Below are positions 20,225-26,098 of a stretch of 37,383 bases of DNA, one piece after another. This DNA is from a virus: the IMG/VR virus record IMGVR_UViG_3300017737_000025, positions 1-37,383 of that record. One strand, given 5' to 3'. Made by a program: the position numbers and the translations under genes. Under the pieces are notes generated by a model. It saw only the letters and a program-made list of their open reading frames with translations, ran no database searches and was not told where the DNA came from. Position 1 is the stretch's first letter. Each line of letters opens with the position of its first letter.

Positions 20225-20837
20225 TGTTATGACTGATGTTGAATGAAAAAGTTAGTCTCTGCTCAGTTCTGTTTGTTGCTCCTACTTTTACTGAATGATG
20301 TAAATGTGGTGGAAACAAAACTAAATTGCCATCAGAGAATGGAGTGGGATAAAACTCTTCATAATAATCTCTCAATGGTGTGGTTTGATGAGCAAAAGAT
20401 TGTTGAGTTCTATGTGAGTATTCTGTTTTGATAAAATAAAATGATCCAGGGAAACAATTTTTTGCAAAATATACTCCAGACCAAAATGGATCCTTTCCAT
20501 CAACTGTCAAATGATTATGTGGTTCTTGACCCTGACCATCATAATATGCATTATACCAGAACGCTGTATACCTTAAATCAGTCGGCATATTCTTACTGAG
20601 CATGATCTTCTTGATCTGGAACATAATATCTTCCTTCAGATCATCTACAATAGCAGGAGGAACATATGGATCATCCTGTCTCACTTCAGGGAATGATGTA
20701 TTTAATGGAACGTGCCATGATTCTGGTTTGCGATCACATTTATCCCAGTTACCAAACTCTCCCGCGTATTTCCGATGAGCATCAAACTCAGTTTGAATAA
20801 CAGGAGTAGCAAATAAATTTAATATTTTTGTTTTCAT
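20211..20837 (-). CDS. 2OG-Fe(II) oxygenase, TIGR02466-like (paralogue B)
   Basis: A 208-aa oxygenase similar to its downstream neighbour. Shared blocks: NLFATPV, SWHVPLNTSFPEVRQDDPY, WYNAYYDGQGQEPHNHL (H107, H109), SGVYFAKNCFPGSF, LVLFPPHLHHSV (H180/H181), EQRLTFSFN (R194). The differences cluster around the insert between the two metal motifs, the likely substrate pocket. It starts with an ATGA overlap with the 202-aa oxygenase. Confidence 0.92.
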   Translation of the reverse strand: MKTKILNLFATPVIQTEFDAHRKYAGEFGNWDKCDRKPESWHVPLNTSFPEVRQDDPYVPPAIVDDLKEDIMFQIKKIMLSKNMPTDLRYTAFWYNAYYDGQGQEPHNHLTVDGKDPFWSGVYFAKNCFPGSFYFIKTEYSHRTQQSFAHQTTPLRDYYEEFYPTPFSDGNLVLFPPHLHHSVKVGATNRTEQRLTFSFNISHNNEKY

Positions 20838-21442
20838 AGTTTTTCAGACCACACTTTAGTTAGCATATTTTTACGATGCTTTTTACTACAAACAAGAGTA
20901 TCATCAAGATTCATATTATCCTTATACTCTTTACAATGTATATTAATAGATATAATAATTCTATCGTTATCATCGTAATCCACAGGATCTACACCATGAG
21001 ATGCCCATGAAGGAAATGCAATGAAGTCTCCTGAGTTTTGTGTGTCAGGATAATACTTCTTGCCTTTACTAATAAAGTAAAAGCACTTCTGATCCTTGGG
21101 CGCTCTTATAAAATGAACCATTGATAACAACTGATCACCACTAAAATGTGTGTGAGTAGGATGAAACCCACTAGTTGTTCTATTATAGATCTGACACCAC
21201 TTGAATACATCATTTACAGTTCTGTCTAGTAAATCAAGATGATCTAGAATTTCATTCAGTTTCTCATCATAATAACTCTCTAACTCAGGAGGAAAATGCC
21301 GAGATTTTGAAGCATTATATGATGAGTAAATAGGAAACTGAACACCCTTACGTGGGTAGATGAAGTTATCAATCTTAATTGACCGACTCAGTTCTTCTAC
21401 CAGAGCATCACTTAATTTATCATTGAACGTATGAATGATCAC
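20834..21442 (-). CDS. 2OG-Fe(II) oxygenase-like protein (202 aa, GTG start)
   Basis: A 202-aa protein starting with GTG at 21442 in a GTGA overlap with the upstream gene. The core is FHPTHTHFSGDQLLSMVHFI (H97, H99), DFIAFPSWASHGVDPV (H149) and DRIIISINIHC (R161), with an insert KGKKYYPDTQNSG between. This matches the TIGR02466-type oxygenases but is more distant from the tandem pair downstream. The C-terminal 30 residues are basic (KKHRKNMLTKVW) and may bind nucleic acid or a partner. Substrate unknown. Confidence 0.85.
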   Translation of the reverse strand: MIIHTFNDKLSDALVEELSRSIKIDNFIYPRKGVQFPIYSSYNASKSRHFPPELESYYDEKLNEILDHLDLLDRTVNDVFKWCQIYNRTTSGFHPTHTHFSGDQLLSMVHFIRAPKDQKCFYFISKGKKYYPDTQNSGDFIAFPSWASHGVDPVDYDDNDRIIISINIHCKEYKDNMNLDDTLVCSKKHRKNMLTKVWSEKL

Positions 21443-21723
21443 AACTTTCCACTAACAATACCAGAATTTACCACACGAGTATAATTTTGAAGTGTGCCAT
21501 CTTGAAGACACTTAAGATGCCATCTAGACATTTGAACCACACCTTCTTCAGTAGCACCAGTGAGAAAATGAGCACCCAAAGGATTCTTTAGAATGCTAGT
21601 ATACAATCCAAACATACTCTTCTTGATGTAGAAGGTATCATCAATCCACACGACATTTTCTGGAATACTCTTTTCAATAGTATTATTTGGTCCTAGTGTA
21701 CTCTTTAAAGATGGGTGAATCAT
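21439..21723 (-). CDS. Conserved cyanophage hypothetical protein (94 aa)
   Basis: A 94-aa protein starting MIHPSLKSTLGPNNTIEKSI (ATG at 21723, one base after the upstream stop; the longer TTG frame is rejected). The core MFGLYTSILKNPLGAHFLTGATEEGVVQMSRWHLKCLQDG is a strongly patterned alpha/beta stretch seen in several cyanophages, then TRVVNSGIVSGKL. No known motif. It leads the string of three oxygenases, so it may act with them. Confidence 0.72.
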   Translation of the reverse strand: MIHPSLKSTLGPNNTIEKSIPENVVWIDDTFYIKKSMFGLYTSILKNPLGAHFLTGATEEGVVQMSRWHLKCLQDGTLQNYTRVVNSGIVSGKL

Positions 21724-21724
21724 G

Positions 21725-22009
21725 TTAGTTTCTTGGTTCAGTTGCTTTGATAGTTGCTTTTCTTCTGTCAACTTTATACCTCTCTATGTGTGTGTTCATA
21801 TGACCTTCACATTGGAAATAACAATTTCTATTACTGCCATCAGTATCCTTGTAGTGGAGATGGTAAGGAAATACCTTATGAAATCCCCCCTCCGAACAAC
21901 GAGGAGGATCAATTACAGGTCCACGTTGTTTTCTAGGGCGTCCTGGTTTGCGTTTGGTAATATCACCATCAGCGGCGACAGTGTTGCCCTTGCGATTACG
22001 AATTGCCAT
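21725..22009 (-). CDS. AT-hook plus zinc-finger-like DNA-binding protein (94 aa)
   Basis: A 94-aa protein. Residues 19-30 (KRKPGRPRKQRG) contain the AT-hook core PGRPRK, which inserts into the minor groove of AT-rich DNA. After this come C38 and a set C63-x3-C67-x2-H70-x3-H74 that could bind zinc. Charge is strongly positive in the middle. It probably binds DNA, as an early regulator or a nucleoid protein, or as a partner of the oxygenase block that follows. The start shares one base with the stop of the AbrB-like gene (22009). Confidence 0.75.
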   Translation of the reverse strand: MAIRNRKGNTVAADGDITKRKPGRPRKQRGPVIDPPRCSEGGFHKVFPYHLHYKDTDGSNRNCYFQCEGHMNTHIERYKVDRRKATIKATEPRN

Positions 22010-22176
22010 CAGTTAGTTACTTTACGAAGAGTGAATGTGCCGTCATTGTTGTTAATCCATTCCACTGTTGTTCCCGGTTCCCAACCAGTTGAGTGAATTA
22101 GATCATCTGTAAGGTTGAGAACTGCATCACCGTTGTCATCATAGTCAACAGTAAGTGTTGCAATTGCATCAGTCAT
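22009..22176 (-). CDS. AbrB/MazE-like small regulator (55 aa)
   Basis: A 55-aa protein starting MTDAIATLTVDYDDNGDAVL. The ATG at 22176 shares one base with the upstream stop (TAATG), so it is preferred over the longer frame from 22194. The block LTDDLIHSTGWEPGTTVEWI then NDGTFTLRKV has the swapped-hairpin AbrB/SpoVT outline, used by transition-state regulators and MazE-type antitoxins. No toxin gene is adjacent. DNA binding is inferred. Confidence 0.7.
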   Translation of the reverse strand: MTDAIATLTVDYDDNGDAVLNLTDDLIHSTGWEPGTTVEWINNNDGTFTLRKVTN

Positions 22177-22352
22177 TAGTCGCTTGCTCTCCATCTTGGT
22201 AGTGGTTGTGATTTTAAATTCTGGAATTCTTCTACCAGTGTCAAGATCTTGTATGATGTTTGTTTCGCATTACTTTCACTCCAGTTGTCCTGTTGGTAGA
22301 CCTTATGCAATTCTTTTGAAATGGCGTTAATTACTATGTTGTAGTTCGTCAT
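22176..22352 (-). CDS. Small helical protein (58 aa)
   Basis: A 58-codon frame starting MTNYNIVINAISKELHKVYQ, helical, with an asparagine-rich first half and EEFQNLKSQPLPRWRASD at the end. Its stop overlaps the AbrB-like ATG by one base, so they form a two-gene unit with their own promoter (TATAAT at 22375-22380). Function unknown. Confidence 0.65.
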   Translation of the reverse strand: MTNYNIVINAISKELHKVYQQDNWSESNAKQTSYKILTLVEEFQNLKSQPLPRWRASD

Positions 22353-22374
22353 TTAATGAACATAACTATGACTA

Positions 22375-22380
22375 ATTATA
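22375..22380 (-). promoter_or_regulatory. -10 box TATAAT for the 58-aa/AbrB-like pair
   Basis: Perfect TATAAT on the minus strand (GTGTTATAATTAG), 22 bp before the ATG at 22352. No strong -35 is seen. It belongs to the recurring TATAATTA series. Confidence 0.55.
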
Positions 22381-22388
22381 ACACTTTT

Positions 22389-22874
22389 TTACACCCAAAG
22401 GTGCATTACTAATATTTTTTTAATACCTCTTGTAACACGCAGACCACAATGAGGATAGTTGAATGAAGATGGAAACATTAAAGTTTTACCTGCCGATGGT
22501 GTGATTACACGATCAATAAATTGAGTCTCTCCTGATTCAAAATCATCATTAAGGTAAGTTATAGTAGATAGCATTCTATGCATGTTACCTTCAGACCTTT
22601 CATCAGAATGCCATGAGAAGTAATGATTGTTATCTTTATACTCTGCTATCTTAGCATCAAATTTATAACCACGATTGAGTTGACGATGAAACTCTTGAGC
22701 AACCAATGGATAAAGTTGTTTGGTATATGTCTGAATAAGTTTGGATGTGTCAGGATAAGAAGGCAACCAAATAACATTACGAGAACTAAACTTCGTCTGT
22801 TCTTTCTGATTGCACTGATAGTTAGAATATAATTCTAACTCCTCCTTAGTCCAAACATAATCATACAATATCAT
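22389..22874 (-). CDS. 2OG-Fe(II) oxygenase, prolyl-4-hydroxylase type (161 aa)
   Basis: A compact 161-aa P4Hc-type oxygenase. YFSWHSDE (H89, D91), TITYLNDDFESGETQF, NYPHCGLRVTRG (H142), and R149/K152 for 2OG are all present, so the active site looks intact. It lacks the long charged tail of the 247-aa enzyme. It overlaps the membrane-protein gene by 14 bases. Substrate unknown. Confidence 0.92.
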   Translation of the reverse strand: MILYDYVWTKEELELYSNYQCNQKEQTKFSSRNVIWLPSYPDTSKLIQTYTKQLYPLVAQEFHRQLNRGYKFDAKIAEYKDNNHYFSWHSDERSEGNMHRMLSTITYLNDDFESGETQFIDRVITPSAGKTLMFPSSFNYPHCGLRVTRGIKKILVMHLWV

Positions 22875-23085
22875 TCTTCTGCTTTCTAATTTTTTCTACT
22901 CTACGCCTCATCATCCATGTATCAAATTTAATTCTTGGATACAAACGAGCGATTAGTAACCAGCGTCTAACGTTGACCCAACTTTCCTTAAAAATTAAAT
23001 TAAAGTATGGGGCAGCGGTAGGGTCTGTGTAAATTAAAAATATGAGAAATGCAAAGATTACTATAGAGAGTTCATAGTATATCAT
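22861..23085 (-). CDS. Small membrane protein (74 aa)
   Basis: A 74-aa protein starting MIYYELSIVIFAFLIFLIYT. One transmembrane helix (about residues 5-20) is followed by an aromatic-basic tail with repeated R and W (RRWLLIARLYPRIKFDTW) and a basic end RRRVEKIRKQKND. The ATG shares four bases with the upstream stop (ATGA), so it is coupled. The basic tail should be cytoplasmic by the positive-inside rule. It may act on the host membrane or in lysis timing, but no holin signature is seen. Confidence 0.65.
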   Translation of the reverse strand: MIYYELSIVIFAFLIFLIYTDPTAAPYFNLIFKESWVNVRRWLLIARLYPRIKFDTWMMRRRVEKIRKQKNDIV

Positions 23086-23267
23086 TGCTCGCTCAATACC
23101 TCCAGGCACATGACCTCAATATCTTTCTCGCTCTCATAATCTAGGAACCACTCACCAAATTCTTCTACCAGGGCACGAGCATTCTCACTGTCTCCTGCCT
23201 CCAGGGCAGCACCAATCAATCCATCAATGTCACACAGAATGTTTTCTACTTGGTTGAGATCGCTCAT
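23082..23267 (-). CDS. Hypothetical acidic helical protein (61 aa)
   Basis: A 61-aa acidic protein starting MSDLNQVENILCDIDGLIGA. The ATG at 23267 is chosen over a TTG upstream that lies in the tRNA leader. Three helices: VENILCDIDGLIGAALEAGD, ARALVEEFGEWFLDYE, IEVMCLEVLSEQ. No family is recognised. It follows tRNA-Ser by 42 bases. Confidence 0.7.
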   Translation of the reverse strand: MSDLNQVENILCDIDGLIGAALEAGDSENARALVEEFGEWFLDYESEKDIEVMCLEVLSEQ

Positions 23268-23309
23268 GAGAAAAAAATGTAGGTAATGGGGGGGTGGAGA
23301 TAACTCCAA

Positions 23310-23394
23310 AGGAAGATGTGAGATTTGAACTCACGGAGGTGTGATCCTCTCCAGTTTTCAAGACTGGTGCAATAAACCGCTCTGCCAACCTTCC
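23310..23394 (-). tRNA. tRNA-Ser (UGA)
   Basis: An 85-nt class II tRNA on the minus strand. Acceptor GGAAGGT pairs with ATCTTCC (one GU), D-arm GGCAGAGCGG, anticodon arm CCAGT-CTTGAAA-ACTGG with anticodon TGA, a long variable arm, and T-arm loop GTTCAAATC. No CCA is encoded, and base 73 is T. It reads UCA. It follows the porin gene terminator (23398-23418) directly, so it needs its own promoter or read-through. Confidence 0.95.
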
Positions 23395-23397
23395 AGC

Positions 23398-23418
23398 AAA
23401 AAAGGGTCCGAAGACCCC
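23398..23418 (-). terminator. Rho-independent terminator with UUCG loop
   Basis: On the minus strand GGGTC-TTCG-GACCC is followed by six T. It lies 17 bases after the stop of the porin-like gene and four bases before tRNA-Ser: a textbook intrinsic terminator for the porin-like transcript. Confidence 0.92.
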
Positions 23419-23434
23419 TAAATTATAGCACAGA

Positions 23435-23806
23435 TCAGAAGTTGTACTTCACACCCAATTTTGCTCCATAACCACGGTCAAGATCTTCGTCGCCTGAACC
23501 TACGAAGGATACTTCACCATATGCACCGAGGTTGTCGGTCAAACCGAGACCCAGACCTGCCTTACCTGAAGGGACGGTATCAGCGTCACCACCATCGGGA
23601 GTCAGCACGGTAGCACCGCCCTGGACGTAGTAAGAACCAGCTTCACCAAGAGCACCTTCGTACCCTACGTGAAGGTCTGTTCCAGCGCCGTTATACTCGG
23701 ATCCAGTCCAGCCAGCATTTGTTTCTACGTTGACGTAGGGACCAGCGAAAGCAGCACCAGCAGAAGCGAACAGAGCAGCGGTTGCTGCGAATACAGATTT
23801 GAACAT
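23435..23806 (-). CDS. Secreted porin-like beta-barrel protein (123 aa)
   Basis: A 123-aa protein with a clear Sec signal peptide (residues 1-21, MFKSVFAATAALFASAGAAFA) ending in the AFA motif. The mature part alternates beta-strands with Gly/Asp loops (YVNVETNAGW, LHVGYEGALG, YYVQGGATVL, AGLGLGL, AYGEVSF, GAKLGVKYNF). The last residue is F, as in outer-membrane barrels read by the BAM machinery. Size fits an eight-strand barrel. It has the best Shine-Dalgarno of the window (AAGGAG, 11 bases before ATG), suggesting high expression. It could change the host outer membrane, for instance to block superinfection. Confidence 0.82.
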   Translation of the reverse strand: MFKSVFAATAALFASAGAAFAGPYVNVETNAGWTGSEYNGAGTDLHVGYEGALGEAGSYYVQGGATVLTPDGGDADTVPSGKAGLGLGLTDNLGAYGEVSFVGSGDEDLDRGYGAKLGVKYNF

Positions 23807-23882
23807 TTAAATAATTCTCCTTAGTGAGATGAGTTGTTTGTAATAAGTCTTAACGTTAGGTCAAGACGTTGTATTTATTGTA

Positions 23883-24986
23883 TCAGAAAGTTTGTGGTGT
23901 GTCAACCTTTTCGGTTTCCTCACCAACGCTAGCGTCAAGTTTGTCATACAGTTCAATGAAAGAAGTTTTAGTTTCCTCATCAAAACGGTTCACACAAACC
24001 TCAATAGACTTCATGCGTTTGTTGAAAATAGCGTAGGCACGGATGATGTGGACCAGGCGACGTGTTGAGATCACTTCATCAATGCCTCCGTCATTGAAGG
24101 TCTTACGAATAATATCTGCCCACTGAGCAAGTTTCTCACAGAACTCACGATCTTCTAGACCAAGTTCATGAGATATACCCTCAAGAATACGTTGCTCAAC
24201 TTTAGGAGTAGGATATTCCTGCTCAAAGGTGAGAGCGAAACGCTCAAGGAATGCCTCATTCAGTACATTAGTACCGATGAAACGACCGTCATCAGAACCC
24301 TTACCTTTAGTATTGGCAGTGGCGATGACATTAAAACCAGCAGCGGGTTTTACATATTGACCAGTCTTCTTGAGGAACACACCTTTACCCTCAAGAATAG
24401 ATTGTAAGCACATAACTTTGTTGCTGGCAAGATCAATCTCATCCAACAACAAAATAGCACCACGCTCTAATGCTTCAATCACAGGACCATTATGCCATAC
24501 GGTGTTACCATTGACCAAACGGAATCCACCGATCAGATCATCCTCATCAGTCTCAATAGTGAGATTGACACGGATAAGTTCGCGACCAAGTGTAGCACAT
24601 GCCTGTTCAACACTGAGGGTCTTACCATTACCAGACATACCAGTAACGAACACAGGGTAGAAGATCTTAGAGCTTATGATCTTCTTCATATCGGTAAAGT
24701 TACCGAATGGAACAAAAGTATCGTCCTTAGTAGGAACAAGATTTTGAACAACAGACTCAGAAACAGCAGCAGGAGCAGCGTAAGTTTGCTCTAGTTTCTC
24801 TTGAACAGAGAGATTCCACTTGCCATAACCAACCTTATACTGCTCAACGCGCTTCATGATGGTAGGATAGGTAACACCAAACTCAGTAGCGGCGGCACGA
24901 ACTGCATCACCACTAAACTCATCACCATAGTGAGTTGAGATGAATGCGGTCAGAGCGTTCATATCAATGTTGATCTTACGTGGCAT
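23883..24986 (-). CDS. cobS: CobS-like AAA+ ATPase
   Basis: A 367-aa ATPase of the MoxR/CobS group, present in nearly all T4-like cyanophages. Walker A GMSGNGKT (residues 116-123), Walker B ILLLDEID (178-185), sensor-like NVIATANTKG, and an arginine in STRRLVH. The N-terminal helix-turn-helix-like part (YGDEFSGDAVRAAATEFGVTYPTIMKRV) recalls the phage CobS N-domain. Annotated CobS proteins of cobalt chelatase work with CobT, and a VWA/metalloprotease gene at 26095-28245 fills that place here. The start at 24986 is chosen because it follows the recurring leader AACCGAGACACACCAC, whereas the longer frame starts at a TTG. Confidence 0.92.
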   Translation of the reverse strand: MPRKINIDMNALTAFISTHYGDEFSGDAVRAAATEFGVTYPTIMKRVEQYKVGYGKWNLSVQEKLEQTYAAPAAVSESVVQNLVPTKDDTFVPFGNFTDMKKIISSKIFYPVFVTGMSGNGKTLSVEQACATLGRELIRVNLTIETDEDDLIGGFRLVNGNTVWHNGPVIEALERGAILLLDEIDLASNKVMCLQSILEGKGVFLKKTGQYVKPAAGFNVIATANTKGKGSDDGRFIGTNVLNEAFLERFALTFEQEYPTPKVEQRILEGISHELGLEDREFCEKLAQWADIIRKTFNDGGIDEVISTRRLVHIIRAYAIFNKRMKSIEVCVNRFDEETKTSFIELYDKLDASVGEETEKVDTPQTF

Positions 24987-25031
24987 GTGGTGTGTCTCGG
25001 TTGCGAACAATGTTAATATACAGTATTTGAA

Positions 25032-25068
25032 GGGTCGTGGGCGAGACCCTGTGCCAGTTTACAAACTG
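25032..25068 (-). repeat. Double palindrome in the cobS promoter region
   Basis: Two inverted repeats between the oxygenase stop (25070) and cobS: CAGTTT-GT-AAACTG (25055-25068) and GGGTC/GACCC (25032-25049, 8-nt loop), with ctgtgcca in between. The -10-like TATATT lies downstream near 25019. They may end the oxygenase transcript or control cobS. Confidence 0.5.
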
Positions 25069-25069
25069 T

Positions 25070-25549
25070 CTATTGGGAACCGTATTTTACCGCTAGGGTA
25101 AATCGGTGTCGGTTTGTGAACGATGTAGCGCGATGCCTTAAAGTTGCATCAAATTGAACCATTCTGTTTGAATAAGGAAGAACTCCTGTAATTTGATTAT
25201 CAATTAAGAATTGTGTCTCTCCCTGCATTTTTAGATTCCATTTTTGATTAGCATAGAATAGAAACGTATAACCTTGCCTACCATCAACATGATAGTCTGG
25301 ACTCTCACCAGCAGCGAAACAATTTACATACATTCTATCAAATGGATGCTCAGTTATATCAACAATCTCGTCAAGTTTATAACGAAACAATTCGTAAATC
25401 CAACTTGCCTCCTCAATGGAATGAATCATACCAGTAGGTTTTGCACCGGGATGATCAACCTCACCATAAAGATATGGTGCTGTCATGCAGTATCTTACTA
25501 CATCTTTATAATCAACTTCAGATAAAAAATTATCAAATATCTCAATCAT
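25070..25549 (-). CDS. 2OG-Fe(II) oxygenase (159 aa)
   Basis: A 159-aa oxygenase. SPDYHVDGRQGYTFLFYAN (H87, D89), then W-x-x-x-x-x-GETQFL, NRMVQFDATLRHRATSF (H139), and RHRFTLAVKYG (R149) for 2OG. The active site is intact. The start MIEIFDNFLSEVDY at 25549 is set because the upstream stop is at 25554. It is placed between the VWA/CobS genes, so a functional link to that pair is possible. Confidence 0.88.
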   Translation of the reverse strand: MIEIFDNFLSEVDYKDVVRYCMTAPYLYGEVDHPGAKPTGMIHSIEEASWIYELFRYKLDEIVDITEHPFDRMYVNCFAAGESPDYHVDGRQGYTFLFYANQKWNLKMQGETQFLIDNQITGVLPYSNRMVQFDATLRHRATSFTNRHRFTLAVKYGSQ

Positions 25550-25553
25550 AGTT

Positions 25554-26051
25554 TCAGAAATGGATTTCCAGGTCTCCTTTCTTAAACATCTTTGCACCAT
25601 GTCTCTGTGCCATGGCGAGTAGACGTTCAGTCTCAGTCTCAGTCACAGTCTCATCAGATCTAGGCACAAGGTCCACAGACAACTGTTCAAAATGCTCATT
25701 CAGTGTAGCACTAGACATAGTTTCCTTCTGTTTCAGGTTCTCTTGACGATTCTTAATGATGTTAGGAAACTGCCTAGCAAAAATATCTGCATTCTTAATG
25801 AACTCATCAGGATGATCAGTAAGATATTCAGAAGCATGTTGCTCTGCACTATGAATTTCATACTCAGTTTTCAAGAATGTCTTTAAGTAGGAACGGAAAC
25901 CATATGGTTTTTTGACCTGATTATCAGCTTTCCTTACCGCATGAGATCCCGTAGTAAAGAATTGACGGTTGTCTGTAATCCATAATGCATAGCAGTTGTA
26001 AAGTTCACAATAGTTTCTAGCTTCTAAAAGTTCCCGTTGGTGCATTTTCAT
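25554..26051 (-). CDS. Conserved hypothetical protein (165 aa)
   Basis: A 165-aa protein starting MKMHQRELLEARNYCELYNC. It is rich in H, Q, E and K. Strand pair NCYALWITDNRQFFTTGSHAV, then a helical middle (YLKTFLKTEYEIHSAEQHAS), then an acidic/glutamine helix tail (ETVTETETERLLAMAQRHGAKM). No family is recognised. It is the first gene behind the perfect sigma70 promoter at 26070-26098 and ends four bases before the oxygenase, so the two form an operon. Confidence 0.75.
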   Translation of the reverse strand: MKMHQRELLEARNYCELYNCYALWITDNRQFFTTGSHAVRKADNQVKKPYGFRSYLKTFLKTEYEIHSAEQHASEYLTDHPDEFIKNADIFARQFPNIIKNRQENLKQKETMSSATLNEHFEQLSVDLVPRSDETVTETETERLLAMAQRHGAKMFKKGDLEIHF

Positions 26052-26069
26052 GAGTTCATGTGTATAGTA

Positions 26070-26098
26070 ATTATAAAGGCAGATGTCTCATCTGTCAA
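26070..26098 (-). promoter_or_regulatory. Perfect sigma70 promoter TTGACA-17-TATAAT
   Basis: Minus -35 TTGACA (26098-26093), exact 17-bp spacer, -10 TATAAT (26075-26070), 18 bp before the ATG at 26051. The spacer carries a perfect hairpin CAGATG-AGA-CATCTG (26080-26094). The -35 overlaps the stop of the VWA gene (26095), so the two transcription units meet here. Confidence 0.85.
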
